Assembly (NCBI RefSeq): GCF_031755915.1
Contig: NC_083384.1
Location: forward strand, 28,658,501 to 28,722,500
Length of the DNA: 64,000 nucleotides
Direction: 5' to 3'
Source: Ziziphus jujuba
Lineage: Eukaryota > Streptophyta > Magnoliopsida > Rosales > Rhamnaceae
The notes under the pieces are model-generated. The model saw only the letters and a program-made list of their open reading frames with translations, was not told the DNA's origin and ran no database searches. Numbering within the stretch: position 1 is the first letter of the stretch; each line of letters opens with the position of its first letter. The position numbers and the translations under genes are program-made. This document shows positions 1 to 10,434 of this stretch, piece after piece.

Positions 1-12
1 GTCCCTGCAATC

Positions 13-52
<40 letters not shown>
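13..52. repeat. Compound (AT)n(GT)n microsatellite
   Basis: Nine AT dinucleotides (13-30) run directly into eleven GT dinucleotides (31-52). This is a compound dinucleotide repeat likely to vary in length between individuals. Confidence 0.95.
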
Positions 53-2104
53 ACATCATATATCAAGACTATCCCGATCCAACAAAATAAAAAACATGCT
101 GCTATTTCATTAATATCTTGTATGCCCACTCAGAAGAAGTAATTAATAAGTCAGCATCTACTACATCTTCTCAAATTTTCTAATTCTCTCTCCAATTGAC
201 AGAATGTTAGATGTTCTGAAATTATTTTGGTTGTTATTTATGAATGTCACTATGTTTTTGAAAACACAGAATATGCTGGGTTCCATTCGATTGTGGTGGA
301 TGAATTTTTGTGAAAAGATTATACTCAATTTGACAAAAAAATAAAATAAATGTAGGTGTGGAGGGCTAGAAGTCCCATGGATGGAACATTATAAAGTTTA
401 TCAATAAGATTATTTTAATAATGTGCTTAGTATATTTGATCTGTTTATATTGTATTAAATTTTCATGAAACAGCCTCATGACAAAAACTACAATATTTTC
501 ATGGTACAATTTCAAAATTTGAATAACCAAATCTCCAATGTCAGTAAGCCCAAGATGAAGAAAAGTAAGTATCAAGAGCAGAATAACAAAGACTGTCCAA
601 CCAAAGTCTGTTCACCAGCCATTTTGTGGATTAACCTCAACATCCCCCCTGAAAATTTTGGACCTCAAAAAGCTTTGGTTTTAAAGATTTAAGGCTGTTT
701 GTTTCATAACCTTGAAACCTGCCCCTGTTCTTTAAAGCAATAGAAGGTCACAAATCAATCCCAAACAAGCCCCCACAAACACCCAAAAAAAAAAAAAAAA
801 AATGTGGAGAAAGTGCGGCATAGCATAAATCTTGCACTAACTTCCAAAGTTTCCACAAGATTCACCCGAGAAACAAAACAATGGAGAAGATCTTCTTTGT
901 TACTCTCCGGATTGTGATAAAATCAATCATGGCCGTACACGTAATGTCAGGCTTAACGGTTTCCTTGATCAGCAGCTCCTCGAGCACTGCAAGTGTGCAA
1001 CTGGACCTGGTCCACCAATCGGGGCCCATGGTCCCCCTCCCTTCCAATCCAGCTCACATATCACTGTATCTGCGCCTATGATCGTGATTGCGGTCCCACT
1101 TCTCTTCCTTTCGTCCTGGCCCCCTCATCTTCTGATAAGACTTTCCTTTTTTTTTTTTTTTTTTTTTTTGGGCCTCCACATCAGCAACCAATCCAACCCA
1201 CCTTATTTGGGTTTTCCTTTCTCATTAAGCCCCTTTTTAAAACATTATTTATTCTTATTCTTATTTATAATGCATCAAACTCATTGGGGAGTTGTTCAAC
1301 TCAACTTACATTTATACATATATATATATATATATATATATTAGCAAATATATTTGGAGATCTCTAGCCAAACATAGACTGACAAATTCAATATATGGAT
1401 ATGGAACCAAGAAACAGTCAAAATGGTTCACATTTTGATACAAAATTCATAGAACTTGAACAAATTAAGTACCATGCTTCCTCTATGGGTTTTGGAATGG
1501 GGTTTTCCTCTAAAATATATCTCATGTTTCCTTTATTCCATGCCATTATATGTGCAGGAGGAAAATTCCATGTTGCATCCATGCACTTCGGATATGGCCA
1601 CTCAAACTCATACCACATCCTCCTTCATTATTATTTCTATTTTATTCATAATGTTTGAAAATTCATGAACTTCAAATTTGTTTTAAGTAAAAATAACCAA
1701 TAACAACGCCATTATTTTTTCAAGCAGTGATTTTAAATTGGAATCCCCATCTCAGATTAAATAATAATAATCATACCTTCGTTCACATTTTTTTTTTTTT
1801 TTTTTGGTTTTAATTTTCCAAAATGTTCAACCAACATTTTTTTTTTAACCAAAATAAAGAATTTTGATGAAGATAAATTTAGTCCAAATATAAATATATT
1901 TTAGCTTTATCTAGATTTTTGTTTTTATCTTTTATTAAGTAGGTAGCTTATTTCATCAATAAATGAGGCTTAGAGATCTATATAACACCATTTAAAATGT
2001 CTTAATTCATCTTATTTTTAGTTTTCATTCTTCTTAGTTGTTTTTATTTTAAAATCCTTTATTGTTAATGCATTGAACGTTAACACAGATCTCTATTCTA
2101 AAGT

Positions 2105-2208
2105 ACAATTATGTAATTAATTAACGTTGCACATATATTTATTTGATTTTTACAATTATCTAATTAATTAATGTTAGATATCTATGCACATATATTTATT
2201 TGATTTTT
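2105..2208. repeat. Imperfect tandem duplication (about 50 bp x2)
   Basis: Two adjacent copies, 2105-2151 and 2152-2208, both begin with ACAATTAT, contain TAATTAATTAA and end in the same ATATTTATTTGATTTTT block. The second copy carries about ten extra bases in the middle. Confidence 0.8.
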
Positions 2209-4062
2209 ATGCGCATTTATTTTTTCAAATTGAAGGAGGAATGTCTGTTTGTTAGCACTTTTTATCAATATTATTTTTGGTACACCCAATGGAATATGTG
2301 GATGTAGATTGTGGAGAATGAATGACCCAAATTTGGATTCATAACACTTCCAGCAGTTCAAGGATGTATTGCTAAGATTTCTTTTGTTCTTCTTTGTTCA
2401 ATAGAATTGTCTGATTAATTGAAGTCAGATTTCTGCACAGATTTATTTATTTTTTATTTACTTTTTCCTTCAAATTGAAAGTGGCATATCTTCCTTCACA
2501 GATACGATAGAATTTTTTATGAACACAAATCCAACAGATAGAAAATAAAGAAATAAATAAACCAAAAAAAGTTTTTTTTTTCCTTTTTTTTTTTTTTAAA
2601 TGAAAAGTAGCGGGTCAGAATAAATAAAAATGGAGGGATGTGTCCGTATATTGTGTGAAACTTTAAATGCATAGATTTATAAGTCTCAGACAATATATAC
2701 ATGCCTAGTCATGCAGTGTTGTTGTGGCAAGTTAGGCAGGTAGGTACCATTTGGAAGGAGGGTGTCAATTTCGGTAACCACACGACAGCAGAGAATTTTT
2801 TTTTTATTTTTTTAAAAGTAATAATAATAACAAAAGAAAATCAGATTTTGTGGATATGGACAATTAAATCATCAAGATTTTGCACATTTAGAATTTTCAC
2901 AAAAATTTTGTGGAACATATTAATACAATAAAAAAAACTTAACAGTCACCACCCACTTCTCGTGGGATATTTCACTTCCACCTGCCCTAACGCCTTAATT
3001 TTGTCTCTCCAATCCATATCCAAATTATTTATTTTTCTAATGTGGAAAAGAATAGGAAGAAAATATTGGAAAAATATAGGTATTATGAGGCCCTTTCACC
3101 TAGAAAATAAACATTATGATAGGCTTTGACATTGTGCTTCTTTTGGTGTGTTCTCTTGAGTAATGTAGGTCCATTTAATTCTACGCAATCATTCTATTTG
3201 GGAAGGGATTTTCCTTTTGTACTGCCAAAAAGTTTACTTTATACACTCTTCCTATATGAAAAATGGTTTTGGCCTTTTGACAATCAAACATAGAAATAGT
3301 GTGTATTGCAAATACAGCTTCCCCTTTTAGAAACCTTTCAGTCTGAATTGCACTGAATTTATGGGTAACAAGTATTGGGTGGTTCAGATTTTGGGTAATG
3401 TTAGTTTACCCTTAAATTTGAGACATTGTTTATGTAGACTATTACTCTTTTGTAAAGCTTTTAAGCTGTTAGAAAAGTAAAACATTATTATCTTTATATT
3501 ATCTTTAATATTTTTTGTCACATATGGAGCCGGATATCTTTTGGGTTTAATTAAACTCTTACATGTATTTTTCTAATAAATATTGCCAAGTATTGAATAA
3601 TGACCTGAACTTGATTATCATATTAAATTATTATTCTTTTCAAAAAATTAAACTATTGATAAATGAATTATTATTATATTTACATTATCTTTTAACATTT
3701 TGGCCATACAAATTATAAAAGAGAGAAAATAGATATATAGCAGTATAAAGTTTGGCTGCATATAGACCTCTGATTTTTCAGAACAAGAACCAAAAGTGTT
3801 TGATGTATATAACATTATAAGAAAATAATGAAGGGAATACAAAATTTCTTGCAATGCTAGATAGACTGTGTTGGAAAGCAACAGCGACCAATAAATTAAA
3901 GTATAATGTGTAATGTTTACTTGTCTTCAATAGTAATAAACCATGCCATATAAATCAAAGAGTGTGACAAAAAAACTGATATTTCACTCTCCTATAGCAG
4001 GCAATTAAACTGTGAGTAAATAATAAGGGAAAACATCATCATCGACTAGTCGCACTCTCTCC

Positions 4063-5235
4063 CTAGATGAACATCCAAATCAAGAGGGTGATTAAACCCG
4101 AAACCACACCGAAATTTCGAACAGTGTTGGCAGAGGATTGAGATGGTGCAGGTACAGGTGCCGCAGTGAAAGAGTCCATCTCAAGATGCCCAACAAGTTT
4201 GAATGGAAATTCTTCACCAGAGGAGCCCTCTTTGTTTTCAACTTTGATGTGGAGCTTGTGTCCTGCCTCACAGTGCTTTCCAAGGCCATTGTAGAAGTAA
4301 TAGTCACCTGTCCTTGTGAGGTTGACAATCACAGGTCCATCAAAGAACATGCTAATCACATGGTTTTGAGTGCAATGTTCGAAATCATCCTTGTCCACGA
4401 TCACCACATTGTTGGCACTTGGTCTTGATGGGAAAACTGAATTTTTTTTTTTTTTTTCCAAACTCAGAAAAGAAAGAAAAAAGAATTGTCTATAATCTGT
4501 AATGTTTATTTATTCTAAGTTACATTCTCATTTTCATATGACAAATTGATAGATATTTAGGCTTAGATATGTTTGTAACTAGAATGTTGTACAAAAAATG
4601 GTCATGATCCATAAACCATGAAACATTTTAGAGTAACAAAGAATTCAGCACCACCCTCTGGTAGTTCCTCCTTGAAAAATTTAAGATACTATTCAATTTT
4701 CATCAATCAAAAAATGGATCATATTTGGTGATAGTAGTGCTATAATTAATTTCTTCCATGTGCAATATGAGTCTATGACCATAAGAGGGCATGCTTAAAA
4801 TCTATCAAACACCATTGCAACCCTGCCTAATTTCTGTTTCTTTTGCTTCTTAACCACCAAATTAGAATTAAATTAAAACATATAGACTAGTTTGTTACAC
4901 TAATTCAAAACACAATAAAAAAGCCATTTCAAAACAAAGCCACTTATCATTGATTAGATCACTCCAATATGATTATTACCAAGAATTTGGTAACGCAAGA
5001 AGTAAAATTTTGAAGTACAAAACAAGAGAAATAGAGGCATATTCAACTTACGAAGTCTATCACCAACACCAAAGGTTCTTGGTCTAGCCCAATCCTCAAA
5101 GTAAGTTTTGTTATCAGGTACACGCCAGCCATGGCTTCCTCCAACAATGTGAGTCATGGCATTTACTGATGTTGCCATCATGAAGCATCCCATTGTTGCA
5201 GCCAAGATGATCAATGAAAGTTTCAGGTTTGCCAT
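4063..5235 (-). CDS. Early nodulin-like protein (phytocyanin fold, copper ligands lost)
   Basis: Two coding exons on the minus strand, 5235-5052 and 4436-4063, are joined in phase by an intron that begins GTAAGT, giving 185 aa. Residues 1-26 form a hydrophobic signal peptide. A plastocyanin-like domain follows, with GGSHGWRVP near the start and GDYYFYNG...KHCEAGHKL near the end. A short proline-rich stretch (APVPAPSQSS) and a hydrophobic C-terminal tail suggest a GPI-anchored protein at the cell surface. The disulfide cysteines C83 and C117 are present. Of the four copper ligands of true phytocyanins only H116 remains: the first His aligns with N70, the Cys with N111 and the axial residue with H121. 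This is the pattern of early nodulin-like proteins, which are thought not to bind copper; their exact role is unclear. The splice acceptor is odd because it follows an A-tract instead of a pyrimidine tract, but the only other nearby AG would break the frame. Confidence 0.88.
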
Positions 5236-6408
5236 TTTCGTTTTTCCTTTCCTTTTTCTTGCTCTTTCTCAAAAATTTGGTGAGCTTTGTTTTATGTGTT
5301 GAAGGAGGGTTGTGGGGTGGTGGGTGGTTTCTTTGGTTTCCTTCAACACATGAAAAAGAACAAGTTTGAGATTGGATTTGTGTTGAATCAAAGTGGAAAT
5401 TAAGGTGGGTTTTTGTGGGTTCTTGACCATTGATTTTTTTTGCCTTGTTTTTGGGATATATTTTAAGGGTTTGACAGGGTCAGAACATTGCTTATAGAGG
5501 GGTTCTGTTTAAAATTTCTAAGATGGAAAATTCTTAGTATGGATTTAGAGGAGAAGAGTTTTTTCAGCAACCTTAAAATGATTGATCTATATTTATGGCA
5601 AATATTATACCACTTAAATTGCAGCTACTTGATAAAAAAGAGGTGGAAAAAAATGAAACTACTTTTTTTTTTTTATCATCTATAATAATTCCTACAGATT
5701 TAATATCCACAATTTTTAAGTGTAAGTGTAAGAGGTTTTTAAATTGAGCTAATTTTATTTAACAAAAAACACAACTACTTAAAAAAGTTTAAATTAGAGA
5801 TCATAAAAATAAACGATTATATGGGTTTTGCTTTAATTTAAGAAAGATTTTTAGAAACACCAATCACATTTTACTTGAAAAAAATTATGTGTAAATTGAA
5901 TATATAATATGAAAAATGTGCATATGCTAATTAGAGTTTCATTGCACTTATATAAAAATGTGATGATTTTCTGATTAAAAAATTTAAACATAGGAAAGTG
6001 TTACATTAATTTTTCCACTAATAATTATTTTATGTAAATAAAAGACTGAAAATTTGTCGGAGATAAGAAAATTGGTCGGGTTGACAAAAATGGATGAAAT
6101 TTTCTAATTACTAAAAAGCACGTATTGGTTTTATTAGGGAAACGACATGTCGTCGCTGTAACAAAGCCCGTTGTTTTGTTAGAAACAGCACGCGCACAAA
6201 ACTGTGTGTAGCCTGTTTCACTTTTAGCCAGGGCGGGAGTCCTCTGTCCCAAATCCAATTCGATTCCTATACTACTTTCTCGGCAACCAAACAGGTCACA
6301 AGGACCACAACGAAAATTCGAGAGCAAAAGCGAAAAAGGAAGGGTTTTTCTAGGACTTTATTAAGGTCTATATCTGGGCTCTAAAACCCTAACCCACCCA
6401 GAAGACCA
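5236..6408. other. Divergent intergenic region between the ENODL and CX9C genes
   Basis: This 1.2-kb stretch lies between two genes transcribed away from each other, so it should hold both promoters. No coding sequence was recognised. The part from about 6120 to 6408 is richer in G+C and contains the site II/telo-box pair just before the downstream ATG. Confidence 0.6.
6375..6392 (+). promoter_or_regulatory. Site II (TGGGCT) plus telo-box (AAACCCTAA)
   Basis: TGGGCT at 6375-6380 is followed two to three bases later by AAACCCTAA at 6384-6392, 16 bases before the ATG. This pairing is well known in plant promoters of nuclear genes for mitochondrial and ribosomal proteins. It fits the twin CX9C protein encoded immediately downstream. 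Confidence 0.65.
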
Positions 6409-7657
6409 ATGGGCGAGCCTAGTTCTCAATCTCAACCCGTTTGCGCTGACGAGGCTCTTGATCTGCTCAACTGCGTCACTAAGTCTCCTTTCGATCAAGA
6501 AAAATGTCTCCGTCTCTTGCATTCCTTGCGAGAGTGCGTGCTGAACAAGGTAACAATTTTCTGTTTCTTTCGGATCATCGTTTTTACAACCCAATTGATT
6601 TTTAGGAACTGGAAGCTCAACGCTTTAATTCATGTTATATCATTTTAGTTATATTTATTTTTATTTTTTATTTTTAAGTTGAAATTGTTTCCCTTCAAAG
6701 AAAAATAAAGATAAAGAAAGGAGTAATTTTTATGGTCGAAAATGGTGGAAAAAAATAAAATAAAACTGTTTTGATGTCCCACCGAGTATGGCAGATAATA
6801 GGTGATGGTGAAAGGTTTCTATTACTTAACCTCTTCTGTGGGACTAATGGGTTTAAGTTAGAAAATGGAAAACCATTCAATTAACAGGGAATGAGAGTAC
6901 TATATTTTCTTCAGAAATTATCCATAAATGCTTAGATTTCCATGATTAATTGATTAATTCATGAATGGGTATGAACTTATTCTCCAACAATTTAGGGCTG
7001 TCTGATATTTTGATAAGGTCTGCGGTCCTGCTTTATTATTATTGACTTGTAAAACGCAAACTTGCAACTAATCTTGATCTTGGGTTTTTGAGGCAGTTCC
7101 ATTTTCCATTATTTAGTTCTGATATAGCTCTTTCCCTCAAGGAAACTGTTATTTATTTATTTATTATCTTTTTATTTTTTCGCTGTTTTCAACAATGGTG
7201 TTTGAATTGGGAGTTGATGTATTTGTAATTTGATTGGAGTTTAAATGCTGAACTCTACGCCAATTTTTAGGATAACCTATTAATTCTTTCATCGATGAAG
7301 ATTCGTGAATTAACGAGAGCGTGACATAAACTGGGATTCCTGGATCAGAAACTCAAATGTTGATAATTTTAGCCTTTTACAGCTTGTTAATATCATTCTT
7401 AGATATAAATTTGTTATTTTGATTGAGGCTACTTATTCTGGGGTCTGGCATCGTTATGGTCAAGTTATTGGCTTTGCCTTTACATGTGCATTTGTAGACG
7501 CATGCCCGCAAGTAGTTGATTCATATAGGCTTTTTTGTTGAGTAAAAATTGTTTCCTTTTTGATTTTTTGCTATTTTTTCCTACACAGAAAGTGAAGAAG
7601 TTCTCACTAGCTGATCAGGAACAAAAGGAAGCCAGTTCAACTGACAAGAAAGCATGA
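6409..7657 (+). CDS. Small twin CX9C (CHCH-type) protein
   Basis: Two coding exons, 6409-6549 and 7589-7657, flank a 1039-base GT-AG intron in phase 0 and encode 69 aa. Cysteines at 12, 22, 33 and 43 form two CX9C motifs separated by a short linker, the hallmark of CHCH helical-hairpin proteins. These are normally imported into the mitochondrial intermembrane space and oxidised there by the Mia40 relay; many help assemble respiratory complexes. After the second motif comes a Lys-rich stretch (KKVKK) and a polar tail. The small size and layout resemble the plant 'Cox19-family CHCH' proteins, but I cannot assign a specific respiratory complex. The start was chosen because it is the first ATG after the telo-box leader and gives the complete first motif. 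Confidence 0.87.
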
Positions 7658-8953
7658 TTCAATTTGTTTTTGGTAGAATTGCTCTGCTGAAGTCTCTCTC
7701 TTATCTGATGATGAAAAAGCTCTTTTATATTTTGTTAGCCCCCCTACTTCCATTGTGCTCACCTTTTAAATCCTGATGTTGACTAAAATATTCCTTAAAA
7801 TCCTCTTATTACATGTAAGCTAGAATGCTTTTCTTCTCTTGGTCTACATAAGTCATGCTTCTTATTTGTGATAAACATTTAACTTTTACTGAGGTTGCCA
7901 CTCCGAACCCTTTTCCAGGTGGCAATAATATCTGACAAAGTTGTGGATTTTATGGTGGTAGCAATTGCAGCTTGTGGTTATCTAGCTTCGAGACAGTTAC
8001 TGCTTTTAAAATTAACTTGAGGAAACTTTTGAATAATGAATTAGGGCTTGCCTTTTCTTTAAACAGATAATAAAGTTTGCCAACTGGGTTTGCACTTTAA
8101 AAAATAAATCTGATCTATTGCTGAGCTTTTATCCGACTTGCTTAGGCATGCTTGGCAAATAATTTAACTCATCTAAGAGGCAAGGACCGTGACTTGACCT
8201 ATTTTACGTTTTGTTTGTAGAAGTCAGATTCTTTTAGCCCTTATTGTTGTGCAAATTGCTTGCCTTAATAATTCCATTTATGTGGTGAAGCATAGAAAGA
8301 AAAGTTCATGTGACACATTCTATTTGGATTTTGATGTCGTGAAGACCTTTTCAAGACTATTTCCATAAATTTCAATATGTTTCGTAAAGATGTGGATGGG
8401 AATGGGTTTTCCAATTCTTTAATGTTAAATAGTTGCCTCAAAAATCTAATTATTTTTTTGTATCAAATCATTGTTGCCTTCAAGGCATAACATAGTTTTT
8501 ATATGAATATATCTTAATCGATTCTCATTACTATCTAGCTTCTTTACCGCCTAATTTAAACATTATTGCTTAACTTAAAGGGGAAAGATAATATAAACTT
8601 GCACAAAAAAAAGAAAAAAAAATACCTAAAAAAAAAAAAACGATGATACTGATAATGTGAATTCCAAAAATAATAGAGAAAAACTTCACTGTATTTTGGT
8701 TTATTAATTAAGTGAATTAGACTGCCACCAAATGCAACAGCCGCCAGAAATACCAAACAAGGAACGATGTTTTCCGAAGTCGAACACTAAAAATTACACC
8801 TTCAAGAACCGAAAAAAAAAGGAAAAAATCACATCACAAAACAAAGAGAAAATAATACAACAACAACCCATCTAATCCATTTGCTAGATTTTGCAGATCG
8901 AACTTTCTCTTCCCTCTAACCTGCTTGTCATTCTCAATTTTTTTTTTTCAAAT
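7658..8953. other. Intergenic: 3' flanks of two convergent genes
   Basis: This stretch lies between the stop codon of the CX9C gene (+) and the stop codon of the arabinogalactan-peptide gene (-), so it holds two 3' UTRs and spacer. No ORF with protein-like composition was seen. Several A-tracts occur between 8607 and 8640. Confidence 0.6.
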
Positions 8954-9770
8954 TTAGAAGCTGTAAGAGATATCTGCAGCGTGGATGAGGTATGTGAGCA
9001 CCAATGCAACCAACATTAGCACATATGCAATCCCTTGGTCAATGGACGTCCCTGAAAAAACAAAAACAACAATATAAGCAACCATCAAACATCAAATCTT
9101 TTAGGAAAACACCAATTTCAATAATAACTACTAGCAGAATCAAGTTTGCTTAGACAAAAGCCATTTATTATTATTATTTTTGGTCTGAAATAGAATCCAA
9201 TAATGCAAGGCACATTTTTGAAAACCCTGTAAAGATTTTTTATTTTGCTCAAAGACCCTTTATTCCAAATTACCAAAAAGAAAAACCCTTTTAATCTTGA
9301 AGCCTAATTCTTTTTCTAATCCCCTACTGATCTAAAATGCTATGCATGATAAAGAAAGCAAAAAGGAACCAAAAAATTAGCATATTTTTACAGAGCAATG
9401 AAGCAGGAAGACCCCGTAAAGATTTTCCATTTTGCTCAAAGACCCTTTAATCCAAATCACAAAAAAGAAAAACCTTTTTAATCTAGAATCCTAATTCAAC
9501 TAAACCAACTAATGGATGCTGTTTGTCTAATCCCCTATTGATCTAAAATGCAACGTATGATAAAGAAAGAACGAAGAAATAGAAAATGTAGCATTTTTAC
9601 AGAGCCGATGAAGCAGAAAAGTAACAAGATTCGAATTCAGATCTAAACTCACCATCGCTGGTGGGAGCCGGAGCAGGAGCCAGAGATTCAGCCTGAACAG
9701 CAGGGAAGGCAACACTAAGAAGGAGAGTGGCAACAGCCAACACTAGAAAGAAACCCCTGGAAACAGCCAT
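8954..9770 (-). CDS. Arabinogalactan peptide (AGP16/20-like), GPI-anchored
   Basis: Two coding exons on the minus strand, 9770-9653 and 9051-8954, join in phase through a GT-AG intron to encode 71 aa. Residues 1-27 are a signal peptide. The mature part is only about a dozen residues and contains three Ala-Pro units (A31-P36), whose prolines would be hydroxylated and carry arabinogalactan. Residues from about 41 onward (TSIDQGIAYVLMLVALVL) are the typical hydrophobic GPI-attachment signal and would be removed. Size, AP motif and C-terminus all match plant AG peptides, which sit on the outer face of the plasma membrane or in the wall. The intron contains a roughly 200-bp tandem duplication. Confidence 0.9.
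9222..9622. repeat. Tandem duplication inside the AG-peptide intron
   Basis: Bases 9222-9408 and 9409-9622 are two diverged copies of the same unit. Both carry GTAAAGATTTT, then TTTTGCTCAAAGACCCTTTA, then TAATCCCCTA.TGATCTAAAATG, then a block ending GATGAAGCAG or AATGAAGCAG. Copy 2 has about 23 extra bases in the middle. The second copy ends about 30 bases from the splice donor. Confidence 0.85.
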
Positions 9771-10208
9771 TGTAGTAGTGTCTTTTATATGTTTATTATT
9801 ATTGTTGCTTTTCTTTTTCTTGGTAGCTTCTCACCTCGCTAGCTTTGATTTTTTTTTTTTTTAATTTTTCAAAAAAAAAAAATTCAAAACGAAAGAGAGC
9901 CAAAAAAAAAATATTATTATATATATATATATATACACACAGAAAGAGTAGAAAACCTAAGGAAAAAATGAAGAAGCCTAAGCTCGATCTCTCTCTGCGA
10001 AGTCCTCTGAGACAATGAGAGCTGCGCAGAGAGAGAGAGAGAGGGTCCTAAGGAGACGAAAAGACTTTGAAAAACTTCAAAACGAGAATTGGAATGAAAA
10101 AAATGAAAAAACCCCAAATTGATGAAGCTGTAAGAAAATGTTGTGTGGGGGAAAGAAAGCTGAGGCGGTGTCGTTTTTATATGGTAAGGCTATGGCCCAG
10201 AGACAAAA

Positions 10209-10235
10209 CCGGTAACACCGGTAAAGCCGGTAACC
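10209..10235. repeat. Three tandem CCGGTAA 9-mers
   Basis: CCGGTAACA, CCGGTAAAG and CCGGTAACC lie head to tail, about 440 bases upstream of the AG-peptide ATG. The ACCGGT core is palindromic, so each unit can be read on either strand. This looks like a clustered transcription-factor site, but no factor is assigned. Confidence 0.7.
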
Positions 10236-10343
10236 TGGGTTAAAAAAATAAAAAAAAATAAAGAAGAAAGCGGATTGGGTGCCCTGGCGCATGTTTCGGT
10301 GTGACCATGTGAGCTAAGGCCCTCCTCATCAGCCTTTTGACAG

Positions 10344-10366
10344 TCTCTCTCTCTCTCTCTCTCTCT
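10344..10366. repeat. (TC)n microsatellite
   Basis: An unbroken run of about eleven TC dinucleotides (GA on the minus strand) upstream of the AG-peptide gene. GA-rich runs are common in plant core promoters and 5' UTRs. Confidence 0.9.
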
Positions 10367-10428
10367 GTGACCCCCCTTCCCCCTCCAACCCCCTTTGTTG
10401 GCACCATATGCTGCGGTCCTGATTCGTC

Positions 10429-10434
10429 CACGTG
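10429..10434. promoter_or_regulatory. G-box CACGTG upstream of the AG-peptide gene
   Basis: A perfect palindromic CACGTG in the context TCCACGTGTT lies about 660 bases upstream of the AG-peptide start codon. It is a possible bZIP or bHLH binding site. Function is inferred from the motif alone. Confidence 0.4.

Larger units (their letters stand above)
1..4062. other. Intergenic DNA, no gene recognised
   Basis: No open reading frame here resembles a known family or shows convincing splice structure; the short ORFs are low-complexity or start at non-ATG codons. The stretch holds an (AT)n/(GT)n microsatellite at its left edge, a (TA)n run at 1317-1341, poly-T tracts near 1147-1169 and 1791-1805, and a short tandem duplication at 2105-2208. 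Bases about 890-1130 are noticeably richer in G+C than their surroundings, with a GATAA motif and CCAAT-like sequences. They could be a promoter fragment or a gene relic, but no coding frame supports either. Confidence 0.6.

Noticed and set aside
881..1367. Overlapping plus-strand frames of 66-124 codons
   Set aside because: They run through a poly-T tract and a (TA)n microsatellite, overlap in several frames and show no family resemblance or splice support.
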